Source of the DNA: Numida meleagris
Taxonomy: Eukaryota; Chordata; Aves; Galliformes; Numididae
Direction of reading: 5' to 3'
Assembly (NCBI RefSeq): GCF_002078875.1
Contig: NC_034409.1
Coordinates: forward strand, 65,568,583-65,632,582
Length of the DNA: 64,000 nt
Shown here one piece after another: positions 37,996 through 48,922 of the stretch (its first letter is position 1; every line of letters begins with the position of its first letter). The notes beneath the pieces were generated by a model. It searched no databases, was not told where the DNA came from, and saw nothing but the letters and a program-made list of their open reading frames with translations. The translations under genes were made by a program, and so were the position numbers.

Positions 37996-38108
37996 ATCAC
38001 AGAATAGGTGAGGTTGGCTGAGGAGGCACCTCTGGAGGCCATTCGGGCCACCCTCTACTCAAACAGGGACACCCAGAGCAGGCTGCCCAGGAACATATCC
38101 AGATGGCA
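37996..38108 (-). repeat. CR1 retroposon 3'-end fragment
   Basis: GAATCACAGAATAGGTGAGG, then GAGGCACCTCTGGAGGCCAT, a decayed ACCCTCTACTCAAACAGGG block, AGAGCAGGCTGCCCAGGAAC and ATCCAGATGGC. This is the reverse complement of the CR1 end. About 110 bases, 5'-truncated. Confidence 0.85.
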
Positions 38109-39634
38109 AAGAGCCACTCAATCTATAGCTGTTGTTAGTGAACCTACAGATTCTCCCCATAATCAAAGGAAATTACACTTTAACAGCTCGTAGGATTTTT
38201 ATTGAAAGTCAAACATAATTTCAATTCAAAAGTAGCTACTGAGAAGCACGAAAGCAAATATTTGGAAAGGTCAGTAGGTTGCTAAGATGATACAATCTAA
38301 GGCAGTGGAATAGGAGAAAAGAGATTGATAACACTAATGCTGTATGATAGTGCCATAGCAAATCGTCCCTTTTTGTAGATCTTTTAGTCAACTTTATTTT
38401 CTACCACTGGATGTGGAGAATATGTTATTTAGTTTTTTTAGTTGTTAAGTTTTCCACTGAGACCAGAGCCTGATGATTTCTCTTGTTCCCTTAAAGTACA
38501 TCCAGATTATTTAACAGAGTGGCCTTCCAGTTTATCACATGCATTGTGTTTCTCAGTGCCTTTTTTTCAGTTCAAATCATCTCGGACTTTTAATGAAAAA
38601 TCTGAAGAGAATCAGTTCCCCTCCGTAACACTTGTGGAAAAAACCCTTGCAAATAGAAGTCTGATTTTAAAGTAGGGTGGAGGGGAAAAGGAGGTAACTG
38701 TATTACGTGACTGACTAGAGCTGCTTTAGTCTGCATTCGGTAAATTCACTTGTGACTGATATTTTTTTTCCCCAAAGCAGTGTTTCCCAGCTATTGATTG
38801 CTGTCACTGACAGAAGCTGTGGTCGGTAATGGATCTAGAGGCCAGCTTCCAGTGACGCAGTTTCTAGGAACACAGACAGTGCCAATCTGAGCTCCAAAAA
38901 TCAATCACACAGAAATGCTTTACAGTTTGTAACTGTCAGAAATAGTGGCAGCAGTGCAGCATTACAGGACATTGCCCTGTGTCTACAAAGTGTGTTTTCC
39001 AGAACAGCAGGATCTTTCCCTTTGCAGTTTTTTGGGTACCTCACCTGTAAACAGAGAGAGCTGAGCTGCTTGAGAGTTCCTGGGAGGAAGGACTAGTGAT
39101 TGTCATGCATGTCTCTTTTCCCTCTGTCATAGTTGCCTGGGAAGTTATTTCTCTTCCTACCTGGCTTTTGGCGAAACTGGCCGTGTAACACTCAGTGGTG
39201 CCAGAGCTCATCTCTTTCTGTTCCTCAGGGAAACTTACTGTGTCTCAGCCTTGTTCTTTCCCTTTTTTTGCCTGCAAAGACCGGTTCTATAGTGAAGGTC
39301 ACAAGCATCACCAATCTCAAAACGGGAAGGACAAAATATGTTACTCACTATTCCAGATGCTGTTGCTCTCAGAGTATCATTAAATGTTGCTTATCACACT
39401 GCATTTAAGTGGAATGGAATCTCTTGAGAGATTTAAAATAACTTTATCACCAAATGAAGGCAAGTTTAGTGAGCCTGTCTGTGCAGTTATAATCTCTGGC
39501 AGTGCTGAGCAGTCTGTCCAGAGAGCTGTGTCTGTATTGCTTAAGTTTCTCTTAAACTCTACTCCCATTTGATAGCAGGTAAAGAACGTGTTTTGCTGAC
39601 ATTATTCATATACATTCTCTCATCTTTTCCCAGT
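38109..39634. other. Noncoding DNA, no gene seen
   Basis: No repeat or gene recognised. Overlapping short open frames at 39133-39572 (62-91 codons) carry no recognisable domain. Confidence 0.5.
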
Positions 39635-39715
39635 AATTAATATGACAGATAGAAGCACAGAGGGGTAGAGTGGCTCATGCAGACTAATTTACTCAGTGCT
39701 TGGGTTTCAATGAAT
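39635..39715 (-). repeat. Possible ancient MIR-like SINE fragment
   Basis: ACAGATAGAAGCACAGAGG, then GGTAGAGTGGCTCATGC and a CAGTGCTTGGGTTTCAATGA block. This parallels MIR read in reverse (ACAGATGAGGAAACTGAGGCACAGAGAGG, GTTAAGTGACTTGCCC, then GGGTTCGAA). Similarity is weak and judged by eye. Confidence 0.35.
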
Positions 39716-40446
39716 AGCTCATAAAAATATATGTACTCTCTCTTCTATCTCCTTACCGGAGATGTTCAGTCCACCTTCCTCAGATCCCTACCATGACAGC
39801 TTACTTCTATGGTTGTGAGAGTATCAGCTGCTTGCCCTGTCTCAGATGTGCATCTGACCTTGATTTCAGGGGTAAAAAGAGGCTGAAAGGAGATTTGCAG
39901 TCAAAATCAGTTAATGATGAAATGAAATTATGTAAGAGAAATTGACTTTAAAAGGATAAATGAAATCATGTTGAGTTGTGTAATGTTGCAGTCAGTCTGC
40001 TGCTCACGTCCAAGCTAGTTCACTAAATTTGCCCATTTCTGGGACAATCGACTTTTGACGCATCTTCATAGGATGTGAACAGGAGTAGCTGGCTTTCCAT
40101 ACTCTCTGAGCTACATGCCCAAATCTTGCAATCAAGACCACAGACATCTACTTATTGAGCAATAAGAAGAGTGATCTGGGAGTGCTTTCCATGCATATGA
40201 TGCTACCTCCTGAGAGATCCCATCACTGCACCATAGGGCTATATCTGGTGTGCAGCTGAGTCTTATAGCAGGCTGGGAATGTCCACCTTGGCAGTTCCTT
40301 CTGCTGTATTTCACTTGTAGCTGGGATCTGGATTGCCAACACTGTGCTGCTCTTGGTCATGGCAAAACCACACTTAGATTGCTCATGGGCAGCATCTGGT
40401 TTGGCAGCAGATGCTGGCCCTCATAGAAAAAAGATGTCCCAGTAAA

Positions 40447-40565
40447 AGGTTGGATGGAACCCTGGGCAAGCCTAATTTGGTGCATGGCAATCCTCCCTGT
40501 AGCAGGGGAGTTGGAACTCAGTGATTTTTAATGTCCCTTGCAACCCAAGCCATTCTATGATTCTA
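40447..40565 (+). repeat. CR1 retroposon 3' end, plus strand
   Basis: AAGGTTGGATGGAACCCTGGG, then a TGTAGCAGGGGAGTTGGAACTC block, AATGTCCCTTGCAACCCAAG and CATTCTATGATTCT. This is the complete CR1 3' tail, including two 8-base-type terminal units. The copy is severely 5'-truncated at about 120 bases. Confidence 0.92.
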
Positions 40566-41193
40566 AACAGAGAAAAGAATGAGGAGGGAATTTTTTTCTG
40601 CAGGGGTCGTATCTCACTCAGGCACATTAGCTCATCACCCAACCATATCCAACAAGTAGTACCACTGTGCGGGGTTCCTGAATTCCAGCCCTCAGGCAGA
40701 AGCCTGCTTCATGATCCCTCATTCATCTCCAAAGACAAGTGTAGTGGGCTGGAACCAGGACAGACAGTTCAGATTAATCAGACTGTGAGCCTAGAGTTTA
40801 CATGGTCTGGGGTGAGTGTGTTCTTGAAATAGGATCGGCCCAGATCAAGGAGAAATAAAGCACAGTTTGTATGTTTTAATGTGAGATTAGAATCAGAGAA
40901 ATCTGAATAAAAACAGACCAAGATTTTTTAAGATGTTTGGATTTTTATTTTTTATAGCAATCCTGACAGAGTGCTTTTTTTTCTGAGTGCTCTAAAATGC
41001 ACTGGCACTTGACCTACTTTCTTCTCAGGTTTACCTGCACACAGCACTTTCTGGAGCTCTGGAGGACATGTCAGCTGCAGACAAGAAGAAAAAATGTATT
41101 AGCCTCATAAAATTACAGTATGATCTCTTAGTTTGGCTGGTGAATGCATTCTAAAAAGTATCGCAGTCAGCACACAGAGTCAACTGTGAGAGA
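40566..41193. other. Noncoding DNA, no gene seen
   Basis: No repeat or gene recognised between the CR1 end and the mariner copy, other than short T runs near 40937 and 40977. Confidence 0.5.
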
Positions 41194-41744
41194 TAAGAGA
41201 GCTGCTCCAAAAGTAATGCCTCCTATTTTTATTATGTTGGTTCACAATGTCAGAGTCAGATGTTGGTGGTACGGCAGTAAAGGTTGAACCTTCCCACCAG
41301 CGTTTCATTACATTTTGTTGCCATGTGACAGATGGCAGCAGAGGGGCAGTCTGACACAATGGTGTCTGACATGGAAGTGCGTATGAAGCAAAGGCTGTAT
41401 CATCGAATTCTTCCATGTGGAAAAAAAATGGCACCCACTGACATTCACTGACACTTGCTGAACACTTCTGGATACTGAACAGTGAATGTTGGCACAGTGA
41501 GGCCATGGGTGGTGCATTTCAGTAGTGGCAACAGTGAGTCACCTCCACTAGTACAGATTTTTACAAGTGCAGCATGCAGGCTTTTGTTCAACACTAGTGA
41601 AAATGCATAGTTACTGGTGGTGACTATGTGGAAAAATCATTTTGTAGCTGAGAATTTACTCTGTCAACTAGTGTTATTGTGCTCTATCTGTTGTAGTTTC
41701 CACAGAAATAAATAGGAGGCATTACTTTCAGAGTGACCTACATA
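41194..41744 (+). mobile_element. Internally deleted mariner transposon, copy 1 (Galluhop-like)
   Basis: The element spans 41196-41742 (547 bases) between TA dinucleotides (41194-41195 and 41743-41744), the mariner target duplication. Inverted terminal repeats centre on CCAAAAGTAATGCCTCCTATTT at the left and its near complement AAATAGGAGGCATTACTTTC at the right. The transposase start survives on the plus strand: ATG at 41371 begins MEVRMKQR, the conserved opening of the mariner N-terminal helix-turn-helix, but the frame is soon lost. The catalytic DDD/E domain is absent; the sequence passes from the helix-turn-helix region straight to the right terminal repeat. It is a non-autonomous element of a type abundant in chicken. 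Confidence 0.9.
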
Positions 41745-44700
41745 ATATTCTCAGGCTTGTTCACCTAAACAAATCCATTCCTTTCTAAACCATCAAAGTG
41801 TCTGTGTATGTGTGTGGATGTGAGCAGGTTTAACAGTACAGAACTAGCTATAGGGTAGGTGAGGTGGTGTTTTGAGTGAGGGAATAAGAAGGAAGGAAAC
41901 GATGAGGTGCTCTGGAAGGCAGAAAACGCTGTTTTTAACAGAATTATAAATGTTTTAGTTGGGGTCAGTATGCCATAAGTATCTAATTTCATAGATATTT
42001 AATTTCGCGTATATCATACACTCATAGGCAATTAATAAACATTATTTTTGTACATGCTAGTAACGTGCCACAGTGTACTTCTAAAAACCACAAAAAGGCA
42101 ACATTAATGGGATTTTAACTTACTTGATTTTCTGGGACTTCACTGCAAGAATAACTCCAAAAGCTAAAAGATGACCTGGTGTTTGAAGGAGATAAATGGG
42201 ACCTTCGTTCTATGGATATTGAGATCATTTAGCTGCAGCAACCAAAGAGAACATTCTTGTTAGCTATTGCTCAGTTAAAAATTTAAGAACTTGGAAAAAA
42301 AAGGCAAAAGTGACTGTGAAATACAGTGTCTAGATGCAGCTAGATTTTTGGCCATCTTGGCTTCCTGGTCCTCTGTATTCTACACACAATACTTTGGCCA
42401 GAACAAATGGCTATAGATGTGAGAAGAAAGCGTACCACATCATCTTGATCTAAAGCACATGTCTCAGCCACTCCATTTCTCCTCAGAATTTAGCCAGTGG
42501 CAACACATTACAACACTTCTGAGTCCATTCAGCACAGGGCTGCATTACACATGTATGCTGGCCTATTCATTAAAATTCAGAAGTTGTAAAGCGTTAAACT
42601 TGCCTACTACAAGGATTTTTTTGTATAGATAGTCCAGACAGGCTCATAAAAGTCCCCGGTGCTTTATATTCTAGATCCAACTCTACAACAATAAAGCTCC
42701 TTGAAATTACATATGTATGGAACTAAACTAAATACCACAATGTAAAGAAAACTGTCAAAGCACCACACTGTGTTCTTAAATGGCCAACTTAATCACTCTC
42801 TGTAAGGTTAGTATCTGTGCACTGGCTGAATTAAGCAGTTCTTATATTTCACAGCTAGATTTCCAGTAAAATTGGAGCATGATATACAGATATTTTCCTC
42901 TCCATTGAGGATTTTACTCATAGTCTCAAAATAAATCTTTTCTGGAAATAATTTTTGTGAAGAGAGCTAATATGAGTAAGTGTAGGGTGTACAATAGATT
43001 GCCAATAATCCTTTTAGCTAATCCATCTATTTTATCATTCTTATCTGAGAAGAGACATTTTATCTTCACCTTTCATGAAAATTTTAATGCTAGATTTGCA
43101 CATTCTACAAAATACTTATGTGTGCAACACAGCAAATATGTGCAATCCTGCAGATGCGATAACCGCTGTGAAAGAACTTTCAGACCTCATGGCAAAGCAT
43201 CACCAGTGACAGCCACAGAGTCAGTCTGCAGGCAGGTGTAGGTCAGGCAAAGCTTGGCTTTTCAGATCTTAGGTTTTTAGAAATTATTCACAGAGTACTT
43301 ACTGGAACAAAGTAGCTAACGATCTTGTCTAAATACTTATGACAAGAATAGATGTTATGATTTTCCTAGCTAAAATGACCATAGTAAAAAGTAGATAAAC
43401 CACTGAGTCCTGAATTATGGTTTGGGGGTTGTTTTCTTTTTGTTGTTGTTGTTTTTATTTTGGTTTGTTTGTTTTTTAAATAGTTTCACTTAAATGCTCA
43501 GCCATTATCTTATAGATATATTTATAAATGCTTATACACACACATGAATATAGTTTAGCTTCCATGTGCGCTCTATAAATTATACCTTCTAAAGATGAAT
43601 TCTTTTACTAAGTTTTTGTAGCAATCCCAGTAAACTAGAAATTACAGCAACAATGAGTAATCACTGGATTTCCATGTGTTTTTCATTTTTACATTTAAAC
43701 AGAATTTATAGTTGAAAGTTCTTTACATTTTCACTTCTACATTTCCCATGTCCCATTCAGCATCATCCTTGTTGGGTTCATGGTGACCTCTGGCAGAGAA
43801 GCAAGTAGGAAGCTGGGCATGATGACTTCAGTAGCTGTTCCAATGCCAAGTGTGGGTTGAAGTTACTTTGAGGGTGTCCATAGCTGCATTGAGGAAACCA
43901 CAACTCTACAGGTATCTGCTTGCAAAAGTAGGTAAAAACCTGTTTCTCTACCGAGGGGAGTCCTAAATGGGACATTAGGTTGCTTGTCAAGTGATACTAT
44001 TTAATTTTAGAAAGGTGTGTTGCAGGAGAAAAGGCCCTTCATTTTTATAGCTACATGAAACTGAAGGTTAGACAAACTTAAGATTTCGCCTAGCAGTATG
44101 ATTTTGTTCCAAATGATTTAAATAAAACTGTAGACTGTGTGTGGAGATGAATCAAAAAATCTCTTTTTCTCTTTCCCTCTTGTTTTCACCTCCTGATAAA
44201 GCTGCTTGATTTTGCAAACAGCAGAGCATTCGACAGGCAAATAGATGGCTGCACAACTGATTGTGTAAACGTACAGTATTAGGAAAGCCTGATCTCTGTA
44301 ATTCCCCCTCATGCTGCAGACAGAGAAGATGGCGAAGAAAAGGTTTCTCCCTCTCAGATTGTTCACCCTGTGAAAATCTGAAGACTTTCCATTCTCATAA
44401 GACTGATGCTCATTCTTCCCCACTGCCATTCTCTGTTCTCCTTTTTACCCTGCTTATTGCTGCCAGCTTAGGCCTTTAATGTGACTGGATCTTCGACTGC
44501 CCTTCTTCGTATGTTTTCTTGTTGCATATAGCTCTGTCAGATCTGAAGTGGTTTATGGATTTTACCTGTTTACATAGCTCTGATGAGGAGATTACTCCAT
44601 TACATTTCCCAAAGCATCTAGAGTGAATGCAGGAATTCAGTTCCTCCTTCACAACTCCTTATAACTGTTATAGTTTGGAAGAAAATAGGTGGATTTTTTT

Positions 44701-47113
44701 CATGTAGGCTATCTGGGAAAGTCTTACTTTCCCACAGTAAATATTGAAGTATCTTTCATTTTTGACCAGTCAGGCAGCTTACTGACAGGGCCATGGTTTC
44801 TGGTGTATGTAGTAAATCCAGTCTGAAACTCTCACTCTGTCCATCACATTGTTATTAGAGGCATAAATTTATACAATATATATCTGTTTCAAATAAGTTG
44901 CATGGTTATGCTCTTGCCTTGCTTTTCTGCAGCATCTGGGATCCATCAAATTATTATACAGCTGGTTAGAAATAAAATACATTCCTGTGCTCAGTGACTG
45001 TATTTTCTGTTTCTATGAATTATTGGTGTTTTACAGTCTCTTTGTTTAAAACTAAGAATAAGCAAAATTTTAATACTTTCTATTTGGACTGTATAAATAG
45101 CTTAGTTTAGCAATTTACATCACGATAACCAAATTCCTCTCATGGAGAAAATTAGGTGACGTTTTATGCTGCAGATAGTGTAACACCACATAGGTGTAAG
45201 TAGATAAGCAAGTACAAATTAACATTATTCTGTTTATTTGTTACTGGAAAGAAATTACATTTATGCTCAGAGGTCTAGCATCACTAGTTTTAATGCTATG
45301 GTTCAGTGGCAATTTCTGTAAATGTTTTTAAAATTAAAGGAGCTAATTGGAGAGAAGAGTTCATCTCAGAAGCTCTCTGACACAGAGGTGGCAATCAGGC
45401 CATAGGAATATGTACTTCTTTGCTGCGCCTGACCTCAGACTGGAAGCAGTACATCAACACTAGTAATGCCAGCTTCCATGACCTCAGTATCTAGTGATGT
45501 TTTGCTTACAGTCTTAACATTATTTCAATCCCATAATTTTTTGAAGCCCTGCTCATAATTTTGGAATAGTTGCGGTTAGCAAAATGAATGTTCACCATGG
45601 GTAGTGACTACAGAAGGTGTATGAAGTTCAAGTTGTGTGGGAAATGGAGGAAAGGCTTTCTTGCTGTCTTCCTTGTAGTGCCGTATGCACGGACGGTCTT
45701 ACCTACAGCAATTCAGATGTTTCAGTCAGAGGGATAAGAACATCTTCTCTCATTGACTACACTGCCAAATACTCTATTTGTCCTTGCATTCATGGTACAG
45801 TGCTGGCTCTCTCGTTGCTGGTGGAAAAGTTAAGGAATCTTTCAGTACTTTTGAGCTTCATGAAAAAAATGACTGGCCTTCTTGGAATCATGAACTATCA
45901 GGATAATAAAATTATTTCAGACCAGCATGCTAAGAGTGCTTATGCAGCTTTGTGATAAGAGATTCATTGGCCATCATAAAGAATATGTGGTTTAGGAGAG
46001 TCTTAGATGAGGTTGGCAAGCAGAATCTCAACTCTTAAATGCAGTTTGCTGTGGGATCACATGGCATTTGTGCAGTGATGTGTTTGTTGACAAATGTGAC
46101 ATAAAGAAATTTAGAAGGAAAAAGAAACCACATTTTCTTAAAGCATTTTAGATCACTTTGTGGTCTAACCACATGCTCAAAAACTTCCTGAGCTGGAAAC
46201 AGTCTCCAGATGACCTACAGGCTTTAATACTTACCAAAACAAAAAGTTCTCTACCACAAAAGCATTCCAATGGTTCTATTCTGGTAGAAGACAGTTTCTC
46301 ATCATACGCTTTATTATAGAAAAATGTTCTGTTTCCCTGTCACCTTTTCTTCTTCTGCATAAAACGTAAATTTGTCGTAGCTTAAGATAACTTTTGGCTT
46401 ATGGGATAACTTTGTATACACAGCAATAAATTGGGGTGCACAGTAAAACTTTTCGGTAACTTGCCAAATTATCTCCAATGTCAGGCATGCACAACTGTTT
46501 TTCTTGGCATTTGTTTCAATTGCATTTAAACTGCATAATGCACACTTCTAACCTCTCTCTTGTAGAAATAGCAGTTTCATTGGAAAACTTTTGTCCACTG
46601 GGTATTTGGAGAATAATTGACCACCATGTCCAACAGTAATTTCAATTTAACAATCTAATTTATCCATGATTTCAGTGGGACTTTGAGCTAGAAGATTTAT
46701 CATTCAGGATAATGTGAATAGAGGTTTCTTTCTGATCTTTGACCTGCATGCCTTCTTTTACAAGCTCCTACACTACATGAAGCATCGACACTTCCACCAC
46801 GAAAGACCCCATTGTATATTTCCTTGGGATTTTGGTTTTTTGAATATGCTGAATTGCACACATTATGCTTTTTGTCTATACTGTCAAGCATGTCTGCACA
46901 GTAGTCAGATGTAAATGCACCTCATTTAGATTTACCTGGCTTAAAGCTAAGTACCTCAGGACTCATAAACTAGAGCTCTGCACAGCTGATATGAACTGCT
47001 GAAGAAATCTGGCTCTGGACTGCCAGGACTATGTTGTTACTGATACTGGAAGGAGCTGGTTTAAGCCCACTTTGGAATTGTTTGCACGAACTATTCATGT
47101 CTTTCATTACATG
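41745..47113. other. AT-rich noncoding DNA, no gene seen
   Basis: No gene recognised. T/G-rich simple sequence lies at about 43437-43480. A possible but very weak MIR-like trace occurs near 44050. The interval 45617-45955 is open for 112 codons with no domain that I know. The remainder is unique-looking. Confidence 0.5.
43437..43480. repeat. (TTG)n / (TTTG)n simple repeat
   Basis: TTTTTGTTGTTGTTGTTTTT is followed by TTTGTTTGTTTT. It is low-complexity sequence. Confidence 0.7.
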
Positions 47114-47278
47114 GTAATTGTGGTGGCTTAACATCCCATGACCTGCTAAGTACCACCATAATGCTCTCACTCCCCCTCCACAGAAGGACAGAGGGAGAAA
47201 ACACAATGAAAAAAAGCTCATCAATTGAGATATGGAGCATTTTAATGACAGAAGGAGAAGCAAAAGGAGTTAAAAATG

Positions 47279-47343
47279 ATCATAGAATCATAGAATCAGC
47301 TAGGTTGGAAAAGACCTACAAGATCATCCAGTCCAACCATCAA
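47279..47343 (-). repeat. CR1 3' tip nested in the LTR
   Basis: ATCATAGAATCATAGAATCAG, then AGGTTGGAAAAGACCTACAAG, ATCATCCAGTCCAACCATCAA. It is the last ~60 bases of a CR1 in reverse orientation, 5'-truncated where the minisatellite begins. Its position within the LTR shows that it inserted later than the LTR. Confidence 0.9.
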
Positions 47344-47415
47344 TATATTCTCTATATTCTCTATATTCTCTATACTCTCTATACTCTCTATACTCTCTAT
47401 ACTCTCTATACTCTC
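47344..47415. repeat. 9-base minisatellite, eight units
   Basis: Three copies of TATATTCTC are followed by five copies of TATACTCTC without any other change, and then a partial unit. The array abuts the truncated 5' side of the nested CR1. The unit length is a multiple of three, so one frame stays open through the array, giving a spurious Tyr-Ile/Thr-Leu repeat. Confidence 0.95.
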
Positions 47416-48264
47416 TACTTCCTAAGTAATGTTTATCTACTTCTTGGGAAGCAAGGTCTCAATATACATATTAGTTTCTCAGAAAAAGCAATGTTTTCCT
47501 AAAAAGTCTCCTTCTCTCCTTCCCCTACCAACTTATATTGCTAAGCATGATGTCACATAATATGGGATATCCCTTGGGTCAGTTCAGATCAGCTGTCCTG
47601 GCTGTGTTCTATCCCCATCTCTTGCCCATTACCAGCCTACTGGCCTTGTTTAGGAGGACTCAGAGAGAAACTTTTGTCGCTATGACAGCACTGCTTAGCA
47701 ATACCCGAAACACTGATGTGATATCACCTCTGTTCTAGCTGCAAGTGCACAGCAGTATCTGGGCTGTTGTGTGGAAAGATTGCTCTATCCCCACCAGACC
47801 CAGTATGTTAATACACTCTCACTGAGTTAAATTTTTACTGAAATCCAAGCTAATATTCTTCTTGTGGTCCTTTCCATCTTACCTTGGAGGTTCAAAGGAA
47901 CCTAAATGGAATGCATAATACATTTGCATGGACCTATATGATACTGAAGCAGCAGTAAATGATCAAAGTTTAAGGCTTCTTAACAACATTTAAAAATTAT
48001 TCCTTGTTTATAAGTACATTTGTGCAATCATCTATAAGCTTGCATAGGCACATGTCTTCAAGAACTACAGGCACGGTTGCTAAAGAACTATAAACATTTA
48101 CTCTCTCCTTACTGCTAAGCAGTTGATGTTCTTGACTCTGCTCATCTGAGAACATAAACCAAGGACATCCTTCAGTCCAGGTCCCTCCAATCATGAGTTA
48201 ATAAGTGTTTTTGTTTTTCACCAACTGACCAGGAATCAGCCTGGTGTGTTCAGTCAGAAAGTGC

Positions 48265-48338
48265 CATAGAATCATAGAATTAATTGCTCAGGTTGGAAAA
48301 GACATTCAAGATCATCAATTCCACCTGGTGTCTCCTCT
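48265..48338 (-). repeat. CR1 3'-tip fragment
   Basis: CATAGAATCATAGAATTAATTG, then CAGGTTGGAAAAGACATTC and AAGATCATCAATTCCACC. It is a short reverse-oriented CR1 tip of about 70 bases. Confidence 0.85.
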
Positions 48339-48775
48339 AGACATAGAACTTTAGTTAGCTAAATTTCATCTGCAGCTTCACTGCTGCTCCTTTTTGTTTG
48401 TTTGTTTGTTTTCAAAATCTGGAAGTAGATGTCATCTGCAATTCTCATAAGTAAAACAGTTCAACGGAGTGGCTTCAGCTTTTCTATGAAGATAAATATA
48501 AATGATCTAAAATCCAAAGCATGAGAAGTTTCAAGGTAGAAAGGAATAAACTGTTTCTCAACCCCCTTTATCCTGTCAACTTTTAAAACTTAGGTTGGCG
48601 GGGGAGACAGAAACCTACAGAACTTGTAGCATTTGGTAGTATTTTTGTATTTCTTAGAAGAAGTCTGCAGATTGCTGGTGTTGGATATCACTGTTTTAGA
48701 ACTCTGAGAGGTCTGTTTCTTGGGGATCATTTGAATCTCTGAAGGAGTTCAGTCTCTGCTTCGTGTTAGTCATAT

Positions 48776-48922
48776 GTCCATCCAGGCTGGATGGGGTTTT
48801 GTCCAGGCTAAATGGGGCTTTGAGCAGCCTGGTCTAGAGGGAGGTGTCCTTGCCTATAGCAGGGGTTTGGAACTAGATGGTCTTCAAGGTCCCTTCCAAC
48901 ACAAATCATTCTGTGATTCTAT
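48776..48922 (+). repeat. CR1 3' end with internal duplication
   Basis: CCAGGCTGGATGGGGTTTTG, GGTCTAGAGGGAGGTGTCC, GCAGGGGTTTGGAACTAGATG, AAGGTCCCTTCCAACACAAA and CATTCTGTGATTCTATG form a CR1 end on the plus strand with its terminal repeats. The segment at 48782-48802 is duplicated imperfectly in tandem at 48803-48823 (four differences), so this copy has two GGATGGGG-type blocks. Confidence 0.9.

Larger units (their letters stand above)
47114..47812 (-). mobile_element. Old solo LTR (family A) interrupted by a CR1
   Basis: The body is about 47119-47807. The start (GTGGCTTAAC, then a CTAAGTACCACC block) and the right part (GATGTCACATAATATGGG, ATATCCCTTGGGTCAGTTC, CAGCTGTCCTGGCTGTG, then CTCTATCCCC) align block by block with the LTR at 13434. 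The flanking pentamers are GTAAT and TTAAT, an eroded 5-base target duplication. A CR1 fragment and a 9-base minisatellite (47279-47415) sit inside, adding to its length. Sense is the minus strand, as for the other LTRs. It is more diverged than the 13434 copy and hence apparently older or less constrained. No internal viral genes are present. Confidence 0.75.

Noticed and set aside
44050..44100. Possible MIR trace (ATGAAACTGAAGGTTAGACAAAC)
   Set aside because: Only one short block resembles MIR and the flanks do not continue the match.
47161..47502. 113-codon frame with a Tyr-Leu-rich repeat protein
   Set aside because: The repeat is the 9-base minisatellite nested in an LTR; the frame crosses LTR, CR1 and minisatellite.
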